Positions 52,374 through 63,463 of a stretch of DNA of 64,000 bases are shown one piece after another. The position numbers and the translations under genes were made by a program. The DNA is taken from assembly GCF_009650215.1 (NCBI RefSeq), contig NZ_CP045851.1, positions 2,445,001-2,509,000 of the forward strand. Reading direction: 5' to 3'. A model generated the notes under the pieces. The model made no database searches, had not been told where the DNA came from, and saw only the letters and a list, made by a program, of their open reading frames with translations. Source of the stretch: Actinomarinicola tropica (GTDB lineage Bacteria; Actinomycetota; Acidimicrobiia; Acidimicrobiales; SKKL01). How positions within the stretch are numbered: position 1 is the stretch's first letter; the number at the start of each line of letters is the position of its first letter.

Positions 52374-53606
52374 GTGCGCGTCACGATCGTCAACCAGTTC
52401 TTCCCGCCCGACCTGTCGCCGACTGCTCACCTGGCCGCCTCGCTGGCCCGGCACCGTGCGTCACGGGGCGACGAGGTCACGGTGGTCACGAGCACCGGGG
52501 GCTACGTCGCCGACCCGGCGGCCGGCACCCCGCACCGCTCCGGGTCGACCGTCGAGGACGGGCTCCGCATCATCCGGCTGCCCACGCCAGGCGGAGGCAA
52601 GTCCAGCCTCGTCACCCGCCTGGCCGGCTACGCCGCGCTGACCGTCGGCGCGTGGGTCCGCACCGCAACGCTCCCCCGCCAGGATGTCGTCGTGTGCATG
52701 ACCACGCCGCCGTACATCGTCCTCGCCGGTCTCCTGCACAAGGCGCTGCACCGCCGGACCCGGGTCGTGCTGTGGAGCATGGACGTCTACCCCGACACCG
52801 CCGAGCGCTTCGACAAGCTCGACCCGTCCGGCCCGCTCAGTCGGGCCCTTCGGGCGGTGAACCGCTGGCTGTACCCACGCCTCGACCACCTCGTCGTGCT
52901 CGACAGCGCGATGGCCGACGTGCTCGTCAGCCAGTACGCCGCGGAGGACCCACCGCCGACCACGGTCGTCCCCAATTGGGAGCCGGCCGAGCTCTTCCCC
53001 GCGGGTGCGGTCGTCGAGCCGTGGGCGGGCTACGACGACGCGCAGCTGGCGGGCCGGTTCGTCGTCGCCTACCTCGGCAACACCGGGACCGGTCACCGCT
53101 TCGACGCCGTGGTCGAGGCCGCCGGTCGCCTCGACGGGAGCGAGGTGGCGTTCCTCTTCGTCGGTGGCGGTGTCCGGTGGGGCGAGCTCGACAGCGCCCG
53201 CCACGCCCTGGCGCGGAGCGCCGCCGCGCCGATCGTGCTGCACGGCTACGTCGACAAGGCCGAGACCCCCGGGATCCTCGCCGGCGCGGGTGCCGCCCTC
53301 ATCACGCTCGATGACCGGGCACGGGGACTGATGAGTCCGTCGAAGCTGCACTCGAGCCTCGCCGCGGGCGTGCCGATCCTCTACGTCGGACCGGAGGGCA
53401 CGAACGTGGACGACGCCATCCGCCGCCACGGGTGCGGCGTGTCGATCCGCAACGGCGACGTCGACGGGCTGGTCGCGGCGATCGAGCGGCTGCGCACCGA
53501 CGACGACCACCGCGCCGAGCTGTCGGCGGCCGCCCGACGGGCGTTCGAGGCCGACCACTCGGACGCGTCGGCCCTCCCCCGCTTCGACGCCGTCATCGAC
53601 GGCTGA
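52374..53606 (+). CDS. family 4 glycosyltransferase (WbuB-like)
   Basis: 410 residues. VTIVNQFFPPDLSPTAHLAA, DVVVCMTTPPYIVLAGLLH, the hinge LAGRFVVAYLGNTGTGHRFD and SPSKLHSSLAAGVPILYVG resemble WbuB/PglH-type GT4 enzymes of O-antigen clusters. A hydrophobic stretch near residues 100-120 may contact the membrane. GTG start at 52374, 4 nt after the epimerase-like stop, so the two share an operon. Confidence 0.86.
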   Translation: MRVTIVNQFFPPDLSPTAHLAASLARHRASRGDEVTVVTSTGGYVADPAAGTPHRSGSTVEDGLRIIRLPTPGGGKSSLVTRLAGYAALTVGAWVRTATLPRQDVVVCMTTPPYIVLAGLLHKALHRRTRVVLWSMDVYPDTAERFDKLDPSGPLSRALRAVNRWLYPRLDHLVVLDSAMADVLVSQYAAEDPPPTTVVPNWEPAELFPAGAVVEPWAGYDDAQLAGRFVVAYLGNTGTGHRFDAVVEAAGRLDGSEVAFLFVGGGVRWGELDSARHALARSAAAPIVLHGYVDKAETPGILAGAGAALITLDDRARGLMSPSKLHSSLAAGVPILYVGPEGTNVDDAIRRHGCGVSIRNGDVDGLVAAIERLRTDDDHRAELSAAARRAFEADHSDASALPRFDAVIDG

Positions 53607-53612
53607 GGCACC

Positions 53613-54550
<938 letters not shown>

Positions 54551-54551
<1 letters not shown>

Positions 54552-55825
54552 CAGCTGCGGCCGATCCCGTCGTAGGTGAAGCCGCGTCGCTTCAGGGCCG
54601 AGCGGTCGAGGAGGTTGCGGCCGTCGAGGATGCAGGGCGACGCCATCGCCTCGTGCACCTTGTCGAAGTCGAGCCACTTGAACTCGTCCCACTCGGTGAG
54701 GACGGCGAGCACGTCGGCACCGTCGCACGCCGCGTAGGCGTCGCCCGCCAGCTCGACGCCGGCGGGTGCGACCTCCACGGCCGGGTCGTAGCCGATGACC
54801 CGGGCACCCCGCTCGCGCAGGCGGCCGATGATCTCGAGCGACGGCGACTCGCGCAGGTCGTCGGTGCGGGCCTTGAACGTGAGCCCCCACACGGCGACCG
54901 TCTTTCCCTCGAGGCTGCCGCCGGCCAGGCGGGCGATCTTGTCGGCCACCCGGTCGAACTGCTCCTCGTTGACGTCGAGGACGCCCTTCAGGAAGAAGAA
55001 GTCGTAGCCCGCGTCCTCGGCGATGCGCGCCAGCGCCCGGGTGTCCTTCGGGAAGCAGCTACCACCCCAGCCCGGCCCCGGCTGGAGGAACTCCTGACCG
55101 ATCCGCTTGTCGTAGCCGATCCCGAGCATGACGTCGTTGACGTCGGCGCCCACGGCTTCGCAGATGGCGGCCACGGCGTTGACGAACGACAGCTTGGTGG
55201 CGAGGAAGGCGTTGGCCGCGTACTTGATCGTCTCGGCCGACGCCGGGTCGGTGACCATGATCGGCGCCGGGATGCCGACGTACAGCCCGGCGACGCGGAT
55301 GGCCGCGGCCTGGCTGTCGGCACCGATCACCACGCGGTCGGGCTTCAGGAAGTCGCTGACCGCGGACCCCTCCCGCAGGAACTCGGGGTTCGACACGACG
55401 TGCACGTCGCTGCGGCCCAGGGCCCGCTCGACGACGCGGGTCGAGCCGACCGGCACCGTCGACTTGTTGATGACGACGGCGTCAGGCTGGAGCACCGGCC
55501 CGATCTCGGCGGCCGCGGCCTCGATGTAGGACAGGTCGGCCGAGCCGTCCTCGCCCTGGGGCGTGGGGACGCAGAGGTAGACGAACTCGGCCTGCTCGGC
55601 GGCGGTGGCGGCGCCGAGCACGAAGCTCAGCCGCTCGGCGGTGATGCTCTCGTGCACGAGGCGGTCGAGCCCGTCCTCGAGGATCGGGATCTCGCCGCGC
55701 CGCAGGCTCTCGACCTTCTGCTCGTCGATGTCGGCGCAGATGACGTTGTGGCCGAGCGACGCGAAGCACGCGCCGGTGGTGAGGCCGACGTAGCCGGTGC
55801 CGATGACGGCGATGGTGCTCGTCAC
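54551..55825 (-). CDS. ugd: UDP-glucose 6-dehydrogenase
   Basis: 424 residues. The NAD site is [20 protein letters not shown]; the catalytic Cys257 lies in [24 protein letters not shown] and [11 protein letters not shown] are further signatures. It makes UDP-glucuronate by two NAD-dependent oxidations. GTG start at 55825 with a GCGAGGA ribosome site. It lies upstream of UXS and 36 bp after the LCP gene, on the same strand. Confidence 0.95.
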
Positions 55826-55861
55826 GAGGTCCTCGCTTTCTGAGGGGCGGCGCCGTGCGCA

Positions 55862-57325
55862 TCAACAGGCACGGGGCGCCTCGGGGGTGGAGTCGGGTGC
55901 AGGCTCGGACGCCTCGGGCTCGTCGTCGCCGGCGGGATCGGTCGGGTTCGTCGGGCTCGTCGGGGGATCGGACGTCGTCGGGGACGAGGCCGGCGCAGGA
56001 TCACGCGGTTCGGCGAGCACCCCGGTGTAGTCGCTCCCCGTCGCCAGCTCCACCGGCGCGAGGCGCAGGTCGGGGTCCTCGACGAGGACCGGCGCCGTCG
56101 CCAGGTGGCGGGCGAGCAGCTCGGCACCGGCACGCTGGCCCGGCGCGTAGCGGACCTCGGTGCGCACGAGGTCGGTCGGTGAGTTGTCGGTGGAGCGCAC
56201 GGAGAAGCCGACGAGGCGGAGGTCGTCGGCGACCTCACCCGCCTGGTTGCGCAGGCCGGTGCCGTTGACGACGCGGACCCACACCGACTCTGGCGTGGGA
56301 TCGAGCCCCTCGGTGCCCTGGAACAGGGCGAGGATCGGCTGGGCCTCACCCATCCGCAGCACCTCTGCGAGCTGACCGCCCTTCATCTCCGGGTCGGTGA
56401 GGCCCTGGAGCGTGTACCCGCCGAGGCTCTCCGGGCTGAACATGCGGAACGCGTTCGCGATGTCGAGGATCATGCCCGTCGTCAGCCCCTCGTCGAAGAT
56501 GACGGCGCCCGACACGGCGTTGACGAGCGCGTTGGCGGTGGCGGGGTTGCGGATGCCCTGGTCGATCGCCTGGGAGAGCGCGAGCCGCATGAAGTCCTGC
56601 TGGCGGCGCATCCGGCCCCAGTCGGCCGTTGGGTCCTGCTCCCACCGCCCGTCGACGTAGACCTCGAAGTAGCGCGACCGGGCGAAGGCGAGGGCCTGGT
56701 CGGGGTCGAGGCTGACGCAGCCGGCCTCGGGGACGTCGAGGTGGCTGCGACGATCCCTGGCCGGGTGGGGGAAGTAGACCTCGACGTCGCCGATGGCGGC
56801 CACGACGTCGCGGAAGCCGGCGAAGTCGACCTGCACGAAGTGGTTGATGGGGATGCCCAGGTACTCGTCGATCGTCTCGATGAGCGCGGGCGCCCCGCCC
56901 TCGAGGTAGGTCGCGTTGATCTTGCTGCTGCGAGAGGTCCCCGCGATGGGGACCCACAGGTCGCGCGGGATCGAGAGCAGCGCGGCGTCGCCGCTGCCGG
57001 GCTCGAGCCGCAGGATCATGATCACGTCGGCGAGCTGCGACGGCTGGCGGCCCTGCATCACCGGGTCGTCGGGGTCGAGGCCGGCGGAGGAGTCGGTGCC
57101 GACGAGGAGGATGTTGAGCGGCTGGGCGTTGCCGCTCGCGTCGGCGGTCGCCGGCTCGAGGACGCCGTCGAGGTACATGCGCGGCAGGTAGCCCGCCTTC
57201 TCGTAGCCGACGCCGAGCGCCGCGGCCGTCGACAGGGCCGCGATGACGAGGAACACGTTGAGCGAGAGCAGGAGCCGCTGGGGCCAGGTCCTGCGGCCCC
57301 GTGCCCCAGGCGTTGCCGTCCGCAC
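55862..57325 (-). CDS. LytR-CpsA-Psr (LCP) family glycopolymer ligase
   Basis: 487 residues. One N-terminal helix (about residues 20-42), then the LCP domain at about 68-240 with ILLVGTDSSAG, LADVIMILRLEPGSG, LLSIPRDLWV and ALAFARSRYF, where the conserved Asp and Arg residues bind the lipid pyrophosphate. A LytR_C domain at about 340-435 is followed by a Pro/Thr/Asp-rich tail ending in Cys. LCP proteins attach wall polymers to peptidoglycan from lipid-linked intermediates, so this is the likely ligase for the glycans made here. GTG start with TACGCT 6 nt upstream. Confidence 0.92.
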   Translation of the reverse strand: MRTATPGARGRRTWPQRLLLSLNVFLVIAALSTAAALGVGYEKAGYLPRMYLDGVLEPATADASGNAQPLNILLVGTDSSAGLDPDDPVMQGRQPSQLADVIMILRLEPGSGDAALLSIPRDLWVPIAGTSRSSKINATYLEGGAPALIETIDEYLGIPINHFVQVDFAGFRDVVAAIGDVEVYFPHPARDRRSHLDVPEAGCVSLDPDQALAFARSRYFEVYVDGRWEQDPTADWGRMRRQQDFMRLALSQAIDQGIRNPATANALVNAVSGAVIFDEGLTTGMILDIANAFRMFSPESLGGYTLQGLTDPEMKGGQLAEVLRMGEAQPILALFQGTEGLDPTPESVWVRVVNGTGLRNQAGEVADDLRLVGFSVRSTDNSPTDLVRTEVRYAPGQRAGAELLARHLATAPVLVEDPDLRLAPVELATGSDYTGVLAEPRDPAPASSPTTSDPPTSPTNPTDPAGDDEPEASEPAPDSTPEAPRAC

Positions 57326-57331
57326 CCGGCG

Positions 57332-57337
57332 AGCGTA
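57332..57337 (-). promoter_or_regulatory. -10 hexamer TACGCT, leaderless promoter
   Basis: TACGCT lies 6 nt before the LCP gene GTG at 57325. It heads the LCP-ugd-UXS run. Confidence 0.5.
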
Positions 57338-57379
57338 CCAGCGGCCCCCTCACGCCGATCCGCGCCGGCGGTGCCGCCG

Positions 57380-57385
57380 TAGGAT
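57380..57385 (+). promoter_or_regulatory. -10 hexamer TAGGAT, leaderless promoter
   Basis: TAGGAT lies 6 nt before the ATG at 57392. The TAG is also an in-frame stop. Confidence 0.5.
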
Positions 57386-57391
57386 CCGGCG

Positions 57392-58252
57392 ATGACCGAC
57401 GTGCCGCCCCCCGCCCGTCCGACCCCTGGCTCGATCGTCTGGCTCGACGGCGAGCTCGTCGACGCCGACACCGCACGCATCTCGCCGTTCGACCACGGGA
57501 TCACCGTGGGCGACGGCGTCTTCGAGACGCTGAAGGTCGTCGGCGGGACGCCCTTCGCGATGCGCCGGCACCTCGAGCGGCTCGAGCGGTCGGCCACCGC
57601 GCTCGGGCTCGCCTGCCCCGACCACGCCCTCGTCCGCGAGGCCGCGGCGTCTGTCGTCGCAGCCAACGGCGGCGGCGACGCGCGGCTACGGATCACGCTC
57701 ACCGGCGGACCGGGGCCGCTCGGCTCGAACCGCGGCGACGGCGGGCCGACGTTGCTGCTCGCCGTCTCCGACCTGCCCCCGAGCCCGCCCACGACCGACG
57801 TCGTCACCGTCGACTGGGTGCGCAACGAGCGTGGCGCGCTGACCGGACTCAAGACGACGTCCTACGCCGAGAACGTGATGGCCCTCTCCGTGGCGAGCGC
57901 CGTGGGCGCCACCGAGGCGATCTTCGCCAACACGGTGGGCAACCTGTGCGAGGGCACCGGCTCCAACGTGTTCGTCGTGCTCGACGGCCGCCTCGTCACC
58001 CCGCCGCTGTCGGCCGGTCCCCTCGCCGGCATCACCCGCGACCTCGTGCTGGAGGTCACCGACGCGGTCGAGGAGGACGTCCCGCTCGCCGCGCTGGCCG
58101 AGGCGGAGGAGGCGTTCCTCACCTCGTCGACGCGCGACGTCCAGGCCATCGCGCACGTCGACGGGCGGGCGCTGCCCGCGGCTCCGGGGCCGGTCACCAC
58201 CGCGGCGGCCGCTGCGTTCGCCCGCCTGTTCGAGGGCGACCTCGACCCCTGA
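57392..58252 (+). CDS. class IV aminotransferase (IlvE/PabC fold)
   Basis: 286 residues. FDHGITVGDGVFETLKV and MRRHLERLERSATAL open the fold; the PLP lysine is in TGLKTTSYAENVMA; EAIFANTVGNLCEGTGSNVF and PLLSAGPLAGITR-like segment PPLSAGPLAGITRDLV follow. The family includes branched-chain aminotransferase, D-amino acid transaminase and 4-amino-4-deoxychorismate lyase. The length and FETLK motif lean towards the PabC/lyase side, but this is not decisive. Confidence 0.84.
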   Translation: MTDVPPPARPTPGSIVWLDGELVDADTARISPFDHGITVGDGVFETLKVVGGTPFAMRRHLERLERSATALGLACPDHALVREAAASVVAANGGGDARLRITLTGGPGPLGSNRGDGGPTLLLAVSDLPPSPPTTDVVTVDWVRNERGALTGLKTTSYAENVMALSVASAVGATEAIFANTVGNLCEGTGSNVFVVLDGRLVTPPLSAGPLAGITRDLVLEVTDAVEEDVPLAALAEAEEAFLTSSTRDVQAIAHVDGRALPAAPGPVTTAAAAAFARLFEGDLDP

Positions 58253-58256
58253 TCGC

Positions 58257-59057
58257 TCAGTCCTGGGTGCGCAGGTGGACGACGTCGCCCGCCACCACCG
58301 GCACGAGCTCGCCGCCGAGCTCGACGACGAGGTGGCCGGCGTCGTCGACGTCGACTGCCTGTCCGACGAGCGCGCCGGATGCCAGCTCGACCCGGACGGT
58401 GCGACCGAGCGTGGCGGAGAGGTGCCGGTAGCGGATGATCAGCGCCTCCCTCCCGCCAGGCGACGCCAGCTCGGCGAGGATCACCTCCAGGCCCCGCAGG
58501 TGGGCGACGAGGAGCTGCTCGCGGTCGACGTCGTGACCGGCCAGGTGGTTGAGCGACGTCGCGGTGGCCGCGAGGTCGTCGGGCAGCGTCGCCGGCCAGT
58601 TGACGTTGAGCCCCATGCCGACGACCACCGCACGGACCTCGCCGCCGTCGACGACCGATTCGGAGAGGATGCCGGCCAGCTTGCGGTCGGTGCCGTCGCC
58701 GTCGGCCACGACCAGGTCGTTCGGCCACTTCAGCCGGGGGCGGACCCCGGCGACGGCCTCGCACGCGTCGGACGCCGCGACCGCGACCGCCGTCGTCAGC
58801 AGGTGCAGGTCGCTCGGGGCCAGGTCCGGGCGCACGAGCGTCGAGAAGAGGAGCGACGACCCGGCCGGGGCCGTCCACGTGCGGTCGAGCCGCCCGCGCC
58901 CCGCCGACTGGTGGTCGGCGACGAGGACGATCCCGTCGGGTGCACCGCCGCGAGCGAGCTCCAGCAGATCGGCGTTGGTGGAACCGGTCGACTCGACCCA
59001 CCGCAGATCGGCGAAGCGGCTGCCCGCGAGGGCCGTTCTGGCATGGTCACCCGGCAT
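58257..59057 (-). CDS. birA: biotin-[acetyl-CoA-carboxylase] ligase
   Basis: 266 residues from the ATG at 59057. The biotin/ATP loop reads ADHQSAGRGRLDRTW, then LKWPNDLVVADG and GMGLNVNWP; the C-terminal SH3-like domain ends the protein. There is no N-terminal helix-turn-helix, so it is a monofunctional ligase and not a repressor. An ATG at 59069 is also in frame, but it falls inside the TATGGT hexamer, which lies 7 nt before 59057. It is divergent from the carboxylase subunit that carries its likely substrate domain. Confidence 0.92.
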   Translation of the reverse strand: MPGDHARTALAGSRFADLRWVESTGSTNADLLELARGGAPDGIVLVADHQSAGRGRLDRTWTAPAGSSLLFSTLVRPDLAPSDLHLLTTAVAVAASDACEAVAGVRPRLKWPNDLVVADGDGTDRKLAGILSESVVDGGEVRAVVVGMGLNVNWPATLPDDLAATATSLNHLAGHDVDREQLLVAHLRGLEVILAELASPGGREALIIRYRHLSATLGRTVRVELASGALVGQAVDVDDAGHLVVELGGELVPVVAGDVVHLRTQD

Positions 59058-59062
59058 GCCTG

Positions 59063-59068
59063 TAACCA
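59063..59068 (+). promoter_or_regulatory. -10-like hexamer TAACCA of the carboxylase gene
   Basis: TAACCA lies 6 nt before the GTG at 59075. The last base differs from TANNNT. It overlaps the birA hexamer on the other strand. Confidence 0.4.
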
Positions 59069-59070
59069 TA
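59065..59070 (-). promoter_or_regulatory. -10 hexamer TATGGT of birA
   Basis: TATGGT lies 7 nt before the birA ATG at 59057. It is half of the palindrome ACCATATGGT (59065-59074) shared with the carboxylase promoter. Confidence 0.45.
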
Positions 59071-59074
59071 TGGT

Positions 59075-60859
<1,785 letters not shown>

Positions 60860-60907
60860 CTGCCGTTCCACGCCTGCGCTGGTCAGGACTCGGGGCCCTC
60901 GCCCCCG

Positions 60908-60952
60908 TCTCGTGTCAGTTCGGTCCGGCCACCGGACGGAACTGACACGAGA
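60908..60952. repeat. 45-nt inverted repeat (43-nt core), copy A
   Basis: TCTCGTGTCAGTTC-type left arm pairs with GAACTGACACGAGA-type right arm with one mismatch, giving a stem of about 20 bp around a short loop. The 43-nt core at 60909-60951 is related to 61955-61997. No T-run follows. Confidence 0.75.
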
Positions 60953-60969
60953 CCAGCGCAGAGGCCCGG

Positions 60970-61906
60970 TCAGGACGCGCGGCGAGCGGCGTCCCGCGCC
61001 GCCGCGACGGTGCGTCCCACCCACGCCGGTCGGGTCGTGACCTGGCGGTAGGTCACGGCGAGGATGGTCCAGCCCAACGCCGCCGCCCGCGCTCGCTTCT
61101 CGCGGTCGTCCTCGAAGCGGACGTCGGTGGCGTGCCAGCGCTTGCTGTCGGCCTCGATGCCGATCTTCTCCTCGACGTAGGCCGCGTCGACGCGCATCAC
61201 GAGCGTCCCGTCGGGTTTCCCGGATCTCGTGTTGGGTCGCCGGTCGTGGCAGTCCGACCGCACGCAGCGCCCGCAGCAGCTTGGTCTCGAAGCCCGTCTC
61301 CGTCAGGCACGTGACCCCGCCACGCTCGAGGAGCAGACGCCGAAGCTGGGGCACGCCGGACCGCCCCGGCCGACCGAGCTGTGCGATCGCGTCCCAGAGC
61401 CGGCCTTCGGTGGTGAGCCCACGCCGTAGCGCGTCGTCGAGCGCCACCTCCAGGTGCGACCCGCCGACGACGGCGCCCAGATCGACGAGCACCAGCGTGC
61501 CGTTCGTGACCCGGAACCCGTCGCGACGCACGCTGCGCGCGCTCGCCAGGTCGGTGACGTGGTGCACCACCGCGTCGAGACCACGGACGCGACGCCCGTG
61601 CGGCACGCTCAGCTCGACGGGTGCGTCGTCGAACCCCTCGAGACCCCACAACCGTGCGGCTGCCCGATGGGACACCACCGCCTGGCCTCCGACCCGCAGA
61701 ACTGCGATCGCGAGCCGCTGCTCCCACGTGTTGGCCGCGCCGACGTGTTGCAGCACCCCGCGGCTCACGACCTCCAGCACGCCCGCCTCGGTCAGGCGCT
61801 TGAGCTGCGAGTCCGAGACGCCGAGCGCCCGCGCTTGCGAGCGGGTGGCGACGCCGTGTTGGTCGCGCATGAGTCGGAGGATCGCCGCCACCTGCTCGCT
61901 CGCCAT
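60970..61906 (-). pseudogene. AbiEi-antitoxin-like/DUF559 protein, interrupted by a frameshift
   Basis: The N-terminal frame from ATG 61906 has a winged-helix-like start (HGVATRSQARALGVSDSQLK, as in AbiEi-type antitoxin domains) and continues through YxxR-like and AVVHHVTDLASAR segments to QHEIR at about 61220. The homologous C-terminus continues in another frame as KPDGTLVMRVDAAYVEEKIG, then EADSKRWHATDVRFEDDREK, the DUF559 endonuclease-like end. One extra base near 61219-61221 (a GGG run) would explain the break; restoring it gives about 311 residues. It may be a decaying gene, a sequencing error or a real frameshift. Flanked by two palindromes. Confidence 0.75.
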
Positions 61907-61954
61907 CGGTCAATGACACCAGGCGGGTGTGACAACGGAGACGGGTTCGCAGCT

Positions 61955-61997
61955 CTCGTGTCGCTCTGGTCCGGCTGTCGGACCGAAGTGACACGAG
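61955..61997. repeat. 43-nt inverted repeat, copy B
   Basis: CTCGTGTC and GACACGAG arms, with GGTCCG and CGGACC inside, form an imperfect stem with about three mismatches. It has the same length and arms as the copy at 60909-60951, on the other side of the frameshifted gene. Confidence 0.7.
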
Positions 61998-62075
61998 GCG
62001 TCGCCGACGCGGTCGGGGCAGGGCCGTCCGCAGCGAGTCGCGGCGAGCCGGGCCGAGTCGCGACGGGAACGCGGG

Positions 62076-63440
62076 CTACTCGGCGGCTTCGGCGAGGGCC
62101 TCGGAGAGGGCGGGGTGGACGAGGATGCTCTCGACGATGTCGGAGACGGTGAGTCGGGCCGTGACGGCCAGCGCGACGACCGAGATGAGCTCGGCGGCGT
62201 GCTTGCCGACGATCGACCCGCCGAGCACCACGCCGGTGGCGGGGTCCGACACCAGCTTCACGAAGCCCCGCGGATCGTCGTTGATGAGCGCCTTCGCCGA
62301 CGACGAGAACGGCACCTTGGTGACGCGGATCTTGCGTCCCTCGGCGAAGGCGTCGGCCTCGGCCAACCCCACGTCGGCGATCTCGGGCTCAGTGAAGATG
62401 GCCGACGCCGCCTTGTCGTAGTCGAGGTGGCGGTGCGGCCGACCGATGTGGAGGCCCATGGCGTGCTCGGCGATCTTGCGGCCCTGCATCGTCGCGACCG
62501 ACGACAGCGGCAGCTTCCCCGACAGGTCGCCGGCGACGTAGATGTGCGGCACCGACGACTGCATGTTGCGGTTGACGACGACGTAGCCGCCGCCGTCCAC
62601 CTCGACGCCCGCCGCCTCCAACCCCAGGCCGTCGGAGTTGGGGATCGACCCGATGGCGAGCAGCGCGTGCGAGCCCCGCACCGAGCGGCCGTCGTCGCAC
62701 CGCACGAGCACGCCGTCGTCGCTCACGTCGATGCCCTCGGCGCGTGCACCCTTCAGCAGCTTCACGCCCCGACGCAGGAAGTCCTCCTCGAGGGCCGCCG
62801 CGACCTCCGGGTCCTTCTGCGGGAGGACCTGCTGGCGGCTGACGATCAGCGTGACCTCGCTGCCGAAGCTGCGGAACATGTGGACGAACTCCACGCCGGT
62901 GACGCCGGACCCGATGACGACGAGGTGCTCGGGCATCTCGGGCGGCGGGTAGGCGTCGCGGGTCGTCAGGATCCGCTGGCCGTCGACCGCGGCCCACTCC
63001 GGGATCCTCGGCCGGCTGCCCGTGGACAGGACGACGACGTCGGCCTCGAGCGCGACCTCGCCGTCGGCGGTGTCGGCGACGACGGTGTGCGGGCCGGTGA
63101 GCCGCCCCGTCCCCCGGATGATCCGGACGCCCTGGCTCTCGAGGAGCCCGGTGACCGAGTGCTCGAGCCGGTCCTCGATGCCCTGGATGCGCTCCCGCAG
63201 CGCCTCGGGGTGGACGCCGGCGTCCGGCACGGCGAGGCCCATCCGCTCGGCCCGCTCGACGAACGTGAGCGCGCCGCCGGTGGCGATCATCGCCTTCGAC
63301 GGGATGCAGTCCCAGAGGTGGGCGGCGCCGCCGACGATGTCACGCTCGATCAGCGTGACCTCGGCACCCAGGCGGGCCGCGAGGGTCGCGGCCTGGTTCC
63401 CTCCGGGACCTCCTCCGATGATGACGACGCGCTTGGCCAT
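62076..63440 (-). CDS. lpdA: LpdA-type flavoprotein, NAD(P)H-quinone reductase-like
   Basis: 454 residues. FAD site VVIIGGGPGGNQAATLAARLG, the NAD(P) site LVVIGSGVTGVEFVHMF and the second FAD motif VPHIYVAGDLSG place it in the flavoprotein disulfide reductase family. The redox-active segment reads GGAAHLWDCIPSK: Ala40 stands where the first Cys should be and only Cys45 remains, so no disulfide can form. This matches the mycobacterial LpdA (Rv3303c) group, which reduces quinones instead of lipoamide. TAGCCT 7 nt before the ATG predicts a leaderless mRNA. Confidence 0.88.
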   Translation of the reverse strand: MAKRVVIIGGGPGGNQAATLAARLGAEVTLIERDIVGGAAHLWDCIPSKAMIATGGALTFVERAERMGLAVPDAGVHPEALRERIQGIEDRLEHSVTGLLESQGVRIIRGTGRLTGPHTVVADTADGEVALEADVVVLSTGSRPRIPEWAAVDGQRILTTRDAYPPPEMPEHLVVIGSGVTGVEFVHMFRSFGSEVTLIVSRQQVLPQKDPEVAAALEEDFLRRGVKLLKGARAEGIDVSDDGVLVRCDDGRSVRGSHALLAIGSIPNSDGLGLEAAGVEVDGGGYVVVNRNMQSSVPHIYVAGDLSGKLPLSSVATMQGRKIAEHAMGLHIGRPHRHLDYDKAASAIFTEPEIADVGLAEADAFAEGRKIRVTKVPFSSSAKALINDDPRGFVKLVSDPATGVVLGGSIVGKHAAELISVVALAVTARLTVSDIVESILVHPALSEALAEAAE

Positions 63441-63447
63441 TCGTCGG

Positions 63448-63453
63448 AGGCTA
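63448..63453 (-). promoter_or_regulatory. -10 hexamer TAGCCT, leaderless promoter of lpdA
   Basis: TAGCCT lies 7 nt before the ATG at 63440. Confidence 0.5.
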
Positions 63454-63463
63454 CCGGCGGGCC

